The notes under the pieces are model-generated. The model was not told the DNA's origin. It worked only from the letters and a program-made list of their open reading frames with translations, and searched no databases. Positions 9,751 to 20,152 of a stretch of DNA of 64,000 nucleotides are shown here, piece after piece. How positions within the stretch are numbered: the first letter of the stretch is position 1; each line of letters begins with the position of its first letter. This DNA is from Agromyces fucosus (GTDB taxonomy: Bacteria > Actinomycetota > Actinomycetes > Actinomycetales > Microbacteriaceae). The stretch lies in the NCBI RefSeq assembly GCF_004134865.1, contig NZ_SDPO01000004.1, positions 421,673 through 485,672 on the forward strand, written 5' to 3'. The position numbers and the translations under genes are program-made.

Positions 9751-10866
9751 TCACGCCGCAGCGGCGGCCCGGAGCCGCTCGGCCGCGGCCGCGACGCGGT
9801 CGTCGGTCGCGGTCAGCGACAGCCGTACGTGCTCAGGGTGGTGCACGCCGTAGAAGTGCCCCGGTCCGGCCACGATGCCCAGATCGGCGAGCCTGCCGAT
9901 CGAGTCCCAGCCGTCGCGGCCCTCGGTCGCCCAGAGGTAGAGACCGGCCTCGCTGCGGTCGACGCGGAACCCTGCCGCCTCGAGCGCGGGCTTCAGCAGC
10001 TCGCGCCGCGCGCGGTACCGCGCCTTCTGCTCGGCGACGTGCTCGTCGTCGCGGAGCGCGGCGATCATCGCCGCCTGCAACGGCTGCGGGAGCATGAGCC
10101 CCGCGTGCTTGCGTACGGTCGTGATTCGGTCGATGACGGTGCTGCAGCCCGCGATGAAGGCGGTGCGGTAGCCAGCCATGTTCGACTGCTTCGACAGGGA
10201 GTAGGCCACGAGCGTGTTGCGACGGCTGTCGCCGACGACCCGCGGATCGAGCAGGCTCGGGATCGGGGCATCCGCCCATTCGCCCTCCCAGCCGAGCTCG
10301 GCGTAGCACTCGTCGCCGACGATGATCGCGTCGAGTTCGAGCGCCCGTTCGCGGGCCGCGCGCAGCTCGTCGATCGTCAGCACCCGCCCGTCGGGATTGC
10401 CGGGGCTGTTCAGCCACACGAGCTTCGTCGCGGCGGGCCATTCGGCCGGATCATCGGAGGCCATCGAGGTGGCGCCGACGAGCACGGCACCCATCTCGTA
10501 GCTCGGGTACGCCGCCTTGGGGTGCACGACGACGTCGCCTTCGCCGAGGCCGAGGAGGAAGGGCAGGAGGGCGACGAGTTCCTTGGAGCCCACGGTCGGC
10601 AGCACGTTCGCCTCCGTGAGGCCCGTGACGCCGCGCCGGCGCGCGAACCAGTCGATGATGGCGCCGCGCAGTTCGTCGGTGCCCGTCGTCTGCGGATACG
10701 CGTGGGCATCGGTGGCATTCGCGAGAGCCGCGCGCACGAGCTCGGGCGTGGGATCGACCGGCGAGCCGATCGACAGGTCGACGACGCCCTGTGGGTGAGC
10801 CGCGGCGCGCACACGGAAGGGCGCCATCAGATCCCAGGGGTAGTCGGGCAGTTCGCCGCGCGCCAT
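9751..10866 (-). CDS. dapC: Succinyldiaminopimelate transaminase
   Basis: A 371-residue fold-type I PLP aminotransferase. Visible elements are the N-terminal PDYPWDLMAPF segment of DapC proteins, SIGSPVDPTP, the NSPGNPDGRV substrate loop and SLSKQSNMAGYR containing the PLP-binding lysine. It converts N-succinyl-2-amino-6-oxopimelate to N-succinyl-LL-DAP, completing the DapD-DapC-DapE branch found in this window. The ATG starts two bases after the fdxA stop, so the two genes are translationally coupled; the same fdxC-dapC adjacency is known from mycobacteria. Confidence 0.93.
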   Translation of the reverse strand: MARGELPDYPWDLMAPFRVRAAAHPQGVVDLSIGSPVDPTPELVRAALANATDAHAYPQTTGTDELRGAIIDWFARRRGVTGLTEANVLPTVGSKELVALLPFLLGLGEGDVVVHPKAAYPSYEMGAVLVGATSMASDDPAEWPAATKLVWLNSPGNPDGRVLTIDELRAARERALELDAIIVGDECYAELGWEGEWADAPIPSLLDPRVVGDSRRNTLVAYSLSKQSNMAGYRTAFIAGCSTVIDRITTVRKHAGLMLPQPLQAAMIAALRDDEHVAEQKARYRARRELLKPALEAAGFRVDRSEAGLYLWATEGRDGWDSIGRLADLGIVAGPGHFYGVHHPEHVRLSLTATDDRVAAAAERLRAAAAA

Positions 10867-10868
10867 GC

Positions 10869-11189
10869 TCAGTGCGCCTGGGGAGGGAGCACCGCGATCA
10901 CGGGGTGGTCCTTCGGGATGACGCCGATCTTGGCCGCGCCGCCGGGCGAGCCGATGTCGTCGAAGAACTCGACGTTGGCCTTGTAGTAGTCGGCCCACAT
11001 GTCGGGCAGGTCGTCTTCGTAGTAGATGGCTTCGACGGGGCAGACGGGCTCGCACGCACCGCAATCGACGCATTCGTCGGGGTGGATGTAGAGCGAGCGC
11101 TCACCCTCGTAGATGCAGTCGACGGGGCACTCGTCGATGCAGGCGCGGTCTTTGACGTCGACGCACGGAAGGGCGATGACATAGGTCAC
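10869..11189 (-). CDS. fdxA: 7Fe ferredoxin
   Basis: A 106-residue ferredoxin with GTG start and AAAGGGA upstream. The N-terminal region shows the Cys arrangement [13 protein letters not shown] (3Fe-4S side plus the last Cys of the 4Fe site) and [16 protein letters not shown] for the 4Fe-4S cluster, as in FdxA/FdxC of actinomycetes. The remaining sequence is the usual C-terminal extension ending in PPQAH. It carries low-potential electrons in the cytoplasm; partner enzymes are not identifiable. It is the first gene of the fdxA-dapC unit. Confidence 0.94.
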   Translation of the reverse strand: MTYVIALPCVDVKDRACIDECPVDCIYEGERSLYIHPDECVDCGACEPVCPVEAIYYEDDLPDMWADYYKANVEFFDDIGSPGGAAKIGVIPKDHPVIAVLPPQAH

Positions 11190-11226
11190 GGTGTTCGCTG
11201 TCCCTTCGAAAGGCTGAGATTCCAGT

Positions 11227-11604
11227 CTAGGCGTCGCGCGGGCGCGGCGAGGGCAGCTTCGGCCATGCGACGACGAGCACGGCGATGAGCGCGGGGGCGA
11301 CCGACCAGATCGTGCCGGTCAGATCGCCCACGATCAGCACCGAACCGCCCGGCCCGGGGAGTGTGAGCACGGCGACCGCGACGACGATGCCGGCACCGGC
11401 CGCGGCCGCCGCGATGCGGCCTCCGGCGACGAGCCGGATGCCCAGCAGGAGCGCTGCGACGCCGATGAGCGCCGCGGCGAGGCCCCACGGGATCGCCACC
11501 TCGCCGATGCGCAGCACCGCGCGGTGGCCGACCGTGCCGAGGGCGCCGTAGGCGAGACCGACCAGGAAGGCGACGAGGATGGTGCCGAGGCTGGTTCGAC
11601 CCAT
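11227..11604 (-). CDS. Small four-helix membrane protein, DUF6113-like
   Basis: A 125-residue protein with four hydrophobic segments (about residues 8-28, 35-55, 60-80 and 95-115) and a short basic tail. The chosen ATG overlaps the stop of the upstream lipoprotein gene by one base (TGATG); a GTG one codon earlier is also possible. Length and hydrophobicity resemble the actinobacterial DUF6113 family, but I have no decisive motif. Coupling to the lipoprotein gene suggests a joint envelope role. No function can be assigned. Confidence 0.7.
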   Translation of the reverse strand: MGRTSLGTILVAFLVGLAYGALGTVGHRAVLRIGEVAIPWGLAAALIGVAALLLGIRLVAGGRIAAAAAGAGIVVAVAVLTLPGPGGSVLIVGDLTGTIWSVAPALIAVLVVAWPKLPSPRPRDA

Positions 11605-12053
11605 CACTTCGGCTGCGGGGTGACGGTGTACGAGACGACGTCGCCGTCGCCGGCGATCAGCACGAGGTACTCGCCGTCGGAGTACACGACGGCGCTCGCG
11701 GTGTCGCCGTTCAGCGTGGTGTCCTCGGTGAAGCCCGCGGCCTCGAGCTTCGCGGCCGCGTCGGCGACGGGATCGGCCGCACTCGACGAGATCATGACGA
11801 CCCAGCCCTCGCCGCCAGGAGCACCGCCGGCGAAGCTGATGTCGCCGTCGATGAGCGCGACCGATTCGGGGAAGTCGGCCGGCAGCTCCCCGCCGAGGCT
11901 GACGTCACCCCCGGTCGCCTCTTCGATGGCGTCTTCGACGCCCTGGTTGACGAGGTCGCCGGGGTTCGGGAAGCAGCCCGAGAGCATGGTCGCCGTCAGC
12001 ACGGCGATCACCGCGGCGATGCCCATCCGACGGTGGGTGGTGGACGGTCGCAT
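11604..12053 (-). CDS. Small secreted lipoprotein of unknown function
   Basis: A 149-residue protein with a basic start (MRPSTTHRRMG), hydrophobic core and the lipobox MLSGC, so Cys near residue 27 is the likely lipidated residue. The mature part is acidic and contains no recognised domain. A GAGGAG ribosome site precedes the ATG. It is translationally coupled to the small membrane protein gene downstream and divergent from the enoyl-CoA hydratase gene. Confidence 0.75.
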   Translation of the reverse strand: MRPSTTHRRMGIAAVIAVLTATMLSGCFPNPGDLVNQGVEDAIEEATGGDVSLGGELPADFPESVALIDGDISFAGGAPGGEGWVVMISSSAADPVADAAAKLEAAGFTEDTTLNGDTASAVVYSDGEYLVLIAGDGDVVSYTVTPQPK

Positions 12054-12202
12054 GGCCGGCTCCTCGTGTGCAGCGGTCTGGGGCGGGGTGGCGGACACCA
12101 CGCGGCATCCGCTCGCCCCACGTCGGATTCTACCGCCCGGCCGTCGCAAGGGGATGGCGTAGCGTGGGGCGGGACACGGAACGGGCCGTGCGGAGAGGAC
12201 CG

Positions 12203-13015
12203 ATGATGGCCGAGCCCAGCACCCAGGAGAACGGGCCCGACGTGCGCGTCGAGCGCGACGGCAGGCTCGCGATCGTGACGATCGATCGCCCGAAGGCACT
12301 GAACGCCCTCTCCCCCGACGTGCTCTCGGCCCTGCTCGCCGTATTCGAGTCCCTCGCCGCCGAGGGCAGTGCCGTGCGCGGTGTGCTGCTCACCGGCGCC
12401 GGCGGTCGCGCCTTCGTGGCCGGCGCCGACATCCGTGCGCTGGCGGGCCTCACGCCCGAACAGGGCGAGGACTCGTCACGACTCGGCCATCGGGTGGCGG
12501 CGGCGATCGAAGGGCTCTCGGCGCCCGTCATCGCCTGCGTCGACGGCTTCGCGCTCGGCGGCGGCCTCGAACTCGCGCTCGCCTGCGACTTCATCTACGC
12601 GACGGATGCCTCGAGCTTCGGCCAGCCCGAGGTGCACCTGGGCCTCATCCCGGGCTTCGGCGGCACCGTGCGCCTCCCCCGAGCCGTCGGTCTCGCGCGG
12701 GCAAAGGAGCTCATCTACACGGGTCGGCGCATCGACACGGCGGAAGCCGTCTCGATCGGACTCGTCGTGCGGTCGTTCCCCGACCGCGAGTCGCTCCTCG
12801 CTGGCGCACGGGCGACCCTCGACGAGGTCGGCGCGAACGCCGCACCGGCCGTCGGCCTCGCGAAGCGAGTGCTCGTCGACGCCGCCGGGCGCCGCACGGA
12901 ATCGGCGACCGACCTCGAGATCGCCGCCTTCGGCGACGCGTTCCGCACCCACGACATGCGCGAGGGCGTCGCGGCGTTCGTCGAGAAGCGCGATCCATCG
13001 TTCATGGGGGCCTGA
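12203..13015 (+). CDS. Enoyl-CoA hydratase/isomerase (crotonase family)
   Basis: A 270-residue crotonase-fold enzyme. The oxyanion-hole segments are GAGGRAFVAGADIRAL and CVDGFALGGGLELALACD, and the catalytic Glu positions appear conserved in QPEVHLGLIPGFGGTVRLPR (E-V-x-L-G and P-G-x-G-G-T). It hydrates 2-enoyl-CoA thioesters, as in beta-oxidation; no other beta-oxidation gene is adjacent. Two ATG codons stand in tandem (12203 and 12206) after GGAGAGG. A TAGCGT -10-like box at 12160-12165 may be its promoter. The final codons and stop are duplicated immediately downstream (see the repeat at 12998-13035). Confidence 0.92.
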   Translation: MMAEPSTQENGPDVRVERDGRLAIVTIDRPKALNALSPDVLSALLAVFESLAAEGSAVRGVLLTGAGGRAFVAGADIRALAGLTPEQGEDSSRLGHRVAAAIEGLSAPVIACVDGFALGGGLELALACDFIYATDASSFGQPEVHLGLIPGFGGTVRLPRAVGLARAKELIYTGRRIDTAEAVSIGLVVRSFPDRESLLAGARATLDEVGANAAPAVGLAKRVLVDAAGRRTESATDLEIAAFGDAFRTHDMREGVAAFVEKRDPSFMGA

Positions 13016-13035
13016 GTCCTTCATGGGGGCCTGAG
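12998..13035 (+). repeat. 19-bp tandem duplication of a gene 3' end with its stop codon
   Basis: Bases 12998-13016 and 13017-13035 are identical at 18 of 19 positions. The unit contains the last codons (S-F-M-G-A) and TGA of the enoyl-CoA hydratase gene. The second copy lies after the stop and out of frame with the first, so it does not extend the protein. Confidence 0.85.
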
Positions 13036-13098
13036 GCCAAGCCAGTACTCAGGAGGCGTCGCGCCACGTGTCAGGCCGGCCGGTGGGCCGGGACCGGT

Positions 13099-13935
13099 TC
13101 AGCCGATTCGAGCCGCCAGCCAGGCGAAGCCGTCGAACCGCACACCGTCGGCGCCGAACATCTCGAGGTGCAGGTGCGGGCCGGTCGACTGCCCGGTCGT
13201 GCCGACGAGTCCGAGCTGCTGGCCTGCCGTGACCTGCTGGCCGACCGAGACGGCGATCGAGCCGGACTGCATGTGCGCGTAGGAGCTCGTGATGAGCTCG
13301 CCGCCGATGTTGTGCTGCACCTCGACGTTGACGCCCAGCCCGCCGCCGTTCTCGGTGGCGAGCACGACCACGCCGTCGGCGATCGACATCACGGGCGTGC
13401 CGTTGCCGGGGTTGAAGTCGACGCCGTCGTGCGAGCTCGAGCAGCCGCTGCAGGGCGCCGACCGCGGGCCGAAGCCGTCGCTGCGCTTCGTCGGGTTCTG
13501 CACCGGCCACACGATCGCGTCGGTGTCGATGAGCGCCACGCTGCCGAGGCTCGCGACCTGCGACATGATGGGCGGCGGCGCGGCTTCGACGAGGTACTGC
13601 TCGGCGGCGAGCGGTGACATGACACCCTCGCTGCCCACCTCGACGGTCTGCGGTGCGTACTCGATCGTGTCTTCGGCAGGCGCGTAGACCGAGGCGCGGG
13701 CCACGGTGTCGGTTGCGGTGATCGCCAGCGCGGGAACGCTCGTGGCGACCATCATGGCCGCGGCGAACGACATGGCGATGACCGCGAAGGCCGGGCGCAG
13801 GGCCGCGGAGCCGGAACGAGCTGCGGCCACGCGGGTGCGGCGGTGCTGGGATCCGATGGTGGCGGTGCGAGGTACGGAGGCGGGGCGGGCAGGGCTGGGT
13901 GTGGCCGCTCTGCGGCCGTGCTTGGGGGGAGTCAT
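13099..13935 (-). CDS. Secreted M23-family peptidoglycan endopeptidase
   Basis: A 278-residue protein. A long basic N-terminus precedes a hydrophobic signal or anchor at about residues 48-70 (FAVIAMSFAAAMMVATSVPALA). The C-terminal M23/LytM domain has the zinc ligands in SSSHDGVDFNPGNG and in TGPHLHLEMF, and the intermediate SYAHMQSGSI. Such enzymes cleave peptide crosslinks in peptidoglycan. The ATG at 13935 has no Shine-Dalgarno sequence and the upstream leader is AT-rich by local standards, so the start is uncertain; a downstream start is possible. It has no near partner and is convergent with the enoyl-CoA hydratase gene. Confidence 0.85.
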   Translation of the reverse strand: MTPPKHGRRAATPSPARPASVPRTATIGSQHRRTRVAAARSGSAALRPAFAVIAMSFAAAMMVATSVPALAITATDTVARASVYAPAEDTIEYAPQTVEVGSEGVMSPLAAEQYLVEAAPPPIMSQVASLGSVALIDTDAIVWPVQNPTKRSDGFGPRSAPCSGCSSSHDGVDFNPGNGTPVMSIADGVVVLATENGGGLGVNVEVQHNIGGELITSSYAHMQSGSIAVSVGQQVTAGQQLGLVGTTGQSTGPHLHLEMFGADGVRFDGFAWLAARIG

Positions 13936-14105
13936 ATATGTGGGGTGCGTTACGTATTTTCCGAGTCAGGTGCGAGACAACCTCAGCTACGGTACGCACC
14001 GACTCTGGGAAGAACCTCCGATGCGCATGCATATTCGCCGCGAAACGTGAGAGCGGTCTCCCCTTGACTCCACGCGCATCTCGGCGAAACGCTCGGCGGA
14101 ACGCA

Positions 14106-14153
14106 GACGAGCGGATGCCCCGTGGTCGATCGACCCCGGGGCATCCGCTCGTC
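14106..14153 (-). terminator. Strong hairpin terminator of typA
   Basis: A perfect 17-bp stem (14106-14122 with 14137-14153) with a 14-base loop lies just after the typA stop. The loop contains the 12-base palindrome GGTCGATCGACC, so the whole element is nearly self-complementary and could also form a cruciform. Confidence 0.8.
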
Positions 14154-14167
14154 GTGCAGGTGCGCTG

Positions 14168-16072
<1,905 letters not shown>

Positions 16073-16243
16073 GTTTGGTCCTCGAGGGTGCCGGCCCCCC
16101 GTCGCCCCCGGGCGGCGAGATCAGCGCACGGAGACAGCGTGGAAGCGCTGTGTGAAGGTCTGTGGGGAGCGCAGGATGCCGCAGTGACGGCGTGCGCCCC
16201 TCAAGCGTACCCTGTCACGCGCCTGTGAAGCTGAGAACGCGAA

Positions 16244-16279
16244 AGCGCCCGGCCTCCGAGTGATCGGATGCCGGGCGCT
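16244..16279 (-). terminator. Terminator of the oligopeptide ABC importer operon
   Basis: The outer arms AGCGCCCGGC and GCCGGGCGCT form a 10-bp stem, with a further CCGA/TCGG pairing inside and TTTC following on the minus strand. It lies 27 bases after the ATPase gene stop. Confidence 0.75.
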
Positions 16280-16305
16280 CGCGTCGTTCTCGAACTGCTC
16301 GGTGG

Positions 16306-18096
16306 CTAGGCGCCGAGCTCGATGCCCGCACCAGGGATCGCCGCGAGGAGATCCTTCGTGTACTGCTCCTGCGGGTTGTCGAACACCTCGTCGGTGGTCG
16401 CCGCCTCGACGATGCGACCCTTCTGCATCACACAGACGTGGTCGGCGATGACGCGCACGACGGCGAGGTCGTGCGTGATGAAGAGGTACGTCAGCCCGAG
16501 CTCGGCCTGCAGGTCGGCGAGCAGGCGCAGGATCTGCGCTTGCACGAGCACGTCGAGTGCCGACACGGCCTCGTCGAGCACCACGATCTCGGGCTTCAAC
16601 GCGAGCGCACGCGCGATGGCGATGCGCTGGCGCTGGCCGCCCGAGAGTTCGTTCGGGTAGCGGCTGATGAGCGTGCGCGGCAGCGACACCTGGTCGAGCA
16701 GCTCGTAGACCCGCTCGCGACGCGAGGCGCTGGTGCCGACCTTGTGCGTGAAGAGCGGCTCCGAGATGGTGTTGCCGATGTTGCGCAGCGGGTTCAGCGA
16801 ACCGTACGGGTCCTGGAAGACCGGCTGCATGCGGCTGCGGAGGTTGAAGAGCTCCTTGCCGGTCACGCTCGCCAGGTCTTTGCCGCCGACGACGATCTTG
16901 CCGCTCGTCGCGTCTTCGAGCTTCAGCAGCATCTTCGCGACGGTCGACTTGCCCGAGCCCGACTCGCCGACGAGCGCCATGGTGGAGCCCTTGGGAATCT
17001 GGAACGAGACCTTGTCGACCGCGGTGAAGTCGCCCGAGCCGCGGATCTTGAAGACCTTGGTGAGGTCTTCGACGACGATCGCCGGGGGCGCCGCCGGAGC
17101 GGCCGCGAGGGCCTCGGCACGAGCCTCGGCGGTCGCGATCAGGTCGATCGAGTCGCCCGCGACGGCTGCCGCGCCCTCGGTCATCGAGGACTCGGCCGCG
17201 GAGATCGACCCCGTCGCCTGGATGCGACGCGAGGCGAGGCTCGGCGCCGCGGCGACGAGTCGCTGCGTGTACGGGTGCTGCGGGTTCTGCAGGATGTCGA
17301 CCGACGGACCGGATTCGACGACACGGCCCTTGTACATGACCACGAGCTGCTCTGCGCGCTCGGCTGCGAGGCCGAGGTCGTGCGTGATGAACAGCAGTGT
17401 CGTGCCGAGCTCGCGCGTGAGCGATTCGAGGTGATCGAGGATGACCCGCTGCACCGTGACGTCGAGCGCCGAGGTCGGCTCGTCGGCGATGAGCAGCTGC
17501 GGGTTGGCCGCGAGCCCCATGCCGATCAGCACGCGCTGGCGCATGCCGCCCGAGAACTGGTGCGGGAACTGACGCATGCGACGGTCGGCATCGCCGAGCC
17601 CGGCCTGCTTCAGCACCTCGATGGCGCGCTTCTTGACCTCTTTGCGCCCAGTGGCGATGCCGTTGGCCTTGATCGCCTCTTCGACCTGGAAGCCGATAGA
17701 CCACACGGGGTTGAGGTTCGACATCGGGTCCTGCGGGACGAAGCCGATCTTGCGACCGCGGACGGTCTGCATCTCTCTCGCCGAGGCCTTCGTGAGGTCT
17801 TGGCCGTCGAGGAGGATCTGACCGCCCGAGATGTGTCCGGTGCCGGGGAGCAGGTTGATGATCGCGTGCGCGGTCGTCGACTTGCCCGAGCCCGACTCCC
17901 CCACGATCGCGAGGCTCTGCCCGCGGTAGAGGGTGATGTTGACCCCGTCGACGGCCTTCACGAGACCGTCTTGGGTGTTGAAGCCGACCTGGAGATCCTT
18001 GATCTCGAGGAGCGGTCGCTCGGCGCCGTCGGCGCGTTCTGATTGCACGTTCGATCCGTTCGAAGCCTGGTTCGTCGCGTTCGAGGACTGGCTCAT
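16306..18096 (-). CDS. Oligopeptide/dipeptide ABC transporter, fused double ATPase (OppD-OppF)
   Basis: A 596-residue protein with two complete nucleotide-binding domains. Each has Walker [10 protein letters not shown] (near residues 57 and 335), an ABC signature (FSGGMRQRV and [12 protein letters not shown]), Walker B ([12 protein letters not shown] and [11 protein letters not shown]) and a switch His. An alanine-rich linker joins them. The first domain ends with [14 protein letters not shown], the C-terminal motif of peptide-importer ATPases. It powers uptake through the two permeases encoded upstream; the ATG overlaps the stop of the upstream permease by four bases. The second Walker B has Ala in place of the usual Pro-Thr pair (DEAVSALD), as seen in many OppF proteins. 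Confidence 0.94.
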   Translation of the reverse strand: MSQSSNATNQASNGSNVQSERADGAERPLLEIKDLQVGFNTQDGLVKAVDGVNITLYRGQSLAIVGESGSGKSTTAHAIINLLPGTGHISGGQILLDGQDLTKASAREMQTVRGRKIGFVPQDPMSNLNPVWSIGFQVEEAIKANGIATGRKEVKKRAIEVLKQAGLGDADRRMRQFPHQFSGGMRQRVLIGMGLAANPQLLIADEPTSALDVTVQRVILDHLESLTRELGTTLLFITHDLGLAAERAEQLVVMYKGRVVESGPSVDILQNPQHPYTQRLVAAAPSLASRRIQATGSISAAESSMTEGAAAVAGDSIDLIATAEARAEALAAAPAAPPAIVVEDLTKVFKIRGSGDFTAVDKVSFQIPKGSTMALVGESGSGKSTVAKMLLKLEDATSGKIVVGGKDLASVTGKELFNLRSRMQPVFQDPYGSLNPLRNIGNTISEPLFTHKVGTSASRRERVYELLDQVSLPRTLISRYPNELSGGQRQRIAIARALALKPEIVVLDEAVSALDVLVQAQILRLLADLQAELGLTYLFITHDLAVVRVIADHVCVMQKGRIVEAATTDEVFDNPQEQYTKDLLAAIPGAGIELGA

Positions 18097-19046
18097 CGCT
18101 GTGCCCTCGCCTTCGGGTCGAGCGCATCGCGCACGACCTCGCCGAGCATGATGAAGCTCAGCACGGTGACCGACAGCGCGATCGACGGCAGGATCAGCGT
18201 CTGGGGCGCCGTGCGCAGCGAGGTCTGGGCCTGGCTGATGTCGTTGCCCCACGACATGATGTCGGTCGGCAATCCGACGCCGAGGAACGACAGGGTCGCC
18301 TCCGCGACGATCGCCGAGGCGAGCGAGATGGTCGTGATGACGATGACCGGTGCGATCGAGTTCGGCAGCACGTGGCGCACGAGGATGCGGAATCGCGAGA
18401 CGCCGAGGGCCGTGGAGGCCATGACGAAGTCGGCGTTCTTCACCCGGAGGATCTCGGCTCGGAGCACACGGGCGGTTGCCGGCCACGCGAACAATCCGAT
18501 CGCGAGCGAGATCACCCACACGTTCCGGTAGGCCGAGAGCACCGACATGATGACGACGGCGGCGAGGATGTAGGGGATCGAGAAGAAGATGTCGCCCAGG
18601 CGCGAGAGCACCGAGTCGAGCCATCCGCCGTAGAAGCCCGCGAACGCACCGAAGACGATGCCGAGCAGCGCCACGAGGAACGTGACGATGAGGCCGACGG
18701 CCAGCGACGTCGACGTGCCGTGGATGATGCGCGAGTAGATGTCGCAACCCTGCTTGGTGAAGCCGAGCGGGTGTCCCTCGGTCGGACCCGCGTTGCTGTT
18801 CGCGAGGAGGCAGTCGTTGTTCGGCGGCGTCTGCGTGAACAGGCCGGGGAACAGCGCCACAACCACGACGAGGAGGATCAGCACGGAGGAGATCCAGAAC
18901 ATCGGGCGCTTGCGCACGTCGTTCCAGGCGTCGGTCCACAGGTTCGAGGGCTTGCCCTCGGCCTTGACCGAGTCGATGGCGACGAGCGGCGTCTCTTCGA
19001 GCGGAGCGACGTAGTGCTGCTGGTCTGGTCTGGTCTTACTTGGCAT
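18093..19046 (-). CDS. ABC transporter permease, DppC/OppC type
   Basis: A 317-residue inner-membrane permease with six predicted helices. The N-terminal cytoplasmic extension precedes a first helix (FWISSVLILLVVVVALFPGLF). The loop HPLGFTKQGCDIYSRIIHGTSTSL matches the HxLGTDxxGRDxxSR motif of OppC/DppC proteins, and the EAA loop is ALGVSRFRILVRHVLPNSI. The start overlaps the end of the other permease gene by 11 bases, so translation is coupled. It forms the channel with the DppB-type subunit for peptides or nickel/opine-like ligands. Confidence 0.93.
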   Translation of the reverse strand: MPSKTRPDQQHYVAPLEETPLVAIDSVKAEGKPSNLWTDAWNDVRKRPMFWISSVLILLVVVVALFPGLFTQTPPNNDCLLANSNAGPTEGHPLGFTKQGCDIYSRIIHGTSTSLAVGLIVTFLVALLGIVFGAFAGFYGGWLDSVLSRLGDIFFSIPYILAAVVIMSVLSAYRNVWVISLAIGLFAWPATARVLRAEILRVKNADFVMASTALGVSRFRILVRHVLPNSIAPVIVITTISLASAIVAEATLSFLGVGLPTDIMSWGNDISQAQTSLRTAPQTLILPSIALSVTVLSFIMLGEVVRDALDPKARAQR

Positions 19047-19965
19047 AACGGATCCTCGGGTCGAGAACGGCGTACAGGAGATCCACCAGCAGGTTCACCA
19101 CGAGGTAGATCAGCACCATGATCGTCACGAAGGAGACGACGGTCGGTCCCTCGCCTCGGATGATCGCCTGGTAGAGCGTGCGGCCGACACCCGGCACGTT
19201 GAAGATGCCCTCGGTCACCGTGGCGCCGACCATCAAGGTGCCGAAGTCGACGGCGAGGTAGGTGACGACGGGGATGAGCGAGTTGCGCAGGATGTGCACG
19301 GGGACGATGCGCCCACGGGTCAGACCCTTGCTCGCGGCAGTGCGAACGAAGTCCTGACCGTCGGTGTCGATGACCGACGCCCGCGTCAGTCGGACGATCT
19401 GGGCGAAGCTGATGGTGGCCAGCACGATGGCCGGCAATATCAAGTCTTGCGTTGGCGCGCCCGGGCCGACGGTGGTTCTGAACCACCCCAGATAGATGCC
19501 GAAGAACCACTGCATCACGAACGCCAGCACGAAGATCGGCAGCGAGATGAGGATGAGGCTCACGACGAGTGCGCTCGCGTCGAAGATGCCGCCCTTGCGA
19601 AGGCCCGAGATGAGGCCGATCGAGATGCCGGCGACCATTTCGAAGAACACGGCCATCGCTGCGAGTCGCAACGTCACCGGGAACGTGGCCATCAGGATCT
19701 CGGAGACGGGCTGACCCGAGAACGAGACGCCGAGGTCACCCTTGAAGATGTTGCCGAGGAAGATGAAGTACTGGACGATGAACGGCTGGTCCAGGTGGTA
19801 GCGCTCGCGCAGGGCTTCGATGACCTGCGGGGGCGGGGTCTTGTCGCCGAACAGCGCGACGATCGGATCGCCGGGCATGGCGAAGACCATGAAATAGATC
19901 AGGAACGTGGTGCCGAGCAGGACAGGGATCGCCTGCAGCAGTCGGCGCAGGATATAGCCGGCCAT
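19036..19965 (-). CDS. ABC transporter permease, DppB/OppB type
   Basis: A 309-residue permease with six helices, starting MAGYILRRLLQAIPVLLGTTFLIYF, the canonical OppB/DppB N-terminus. MPGDP and the EAA-type loop TAASKGLTRGRIVPVHILRNSLIP are present. It pairs with the downstream DppC-type subunit. A hairpin in the 187-base gap after the binding-protein gene may lower its expression relative to that gene, a common arrangement. Confidence 0.93.
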   Translation of the reverse strand: MAGYILRRLLQAIPVLLGTTFLIYFMVFAMPGDPIVALFGDKTPPPQVIEALRERYHLDQPFIVQYFIFLGNIFKGDLGVSFSGQPVSEILMATFPVTLRLAAMAVFFEMVAGISIGLISGLRKGGIFDASALVVSLILISLPIFVLAFVMQWFFGIYLGWFRTTVGPGAPTQDLILPAIVLATISFAQIVRLTRASVIDTDGQDFVRTAASKGLTRGRIVPVHILRNSLIPVVTYLAVDFGTLMVGATVTEGIFNVPGVGRTLYQAIIRGEGPTVVSFVTIMVLIYLVVNLLVDLLYAVLDPRIRYAK

Positions 19966-20077
19966 GGATCAGGCCCTGCGTTCTGCGAATGTGGACATGT
20001 TGAAAGAAACCTCACCGTTGTGCGAGTTCGACTCCACGATGCTACGCCGATCAGGTGAACACCGTGGATACGTGGGA

Positions 20078-20110
20078 GTGGGGCGGCAGCCTGCTCGGCT
20101 GCCGCCCCAC
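20078..20110 (-). terminator. Intercistronic hairpin after the binding-protein gene
   Basis: A perfect 12-bp stem (GTGGGGCGGCAG with CTGCCGCCCCAC) around a 9-base loop lies between the binding-protein gene and the first permease gene on the same strand. It has no strong T run, so partial termination or 3'-end protection of the upstream message is likely. Confidence 0.65.
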
Positions 20111-20152
20111 GGGCGCCTCAGAGTCTAACCCCGAGTCGTCCTTGATCGGGAA

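Noticed and set aside
13936..14105. c-di-AMP (ydaO-type) riboswitch upstream of the M23 peptidase, as known for some actinobacterial cell-wall hydrolases
   Set aside because: The conserved ydaO motifs could not be found by reading either strand of this spacer.
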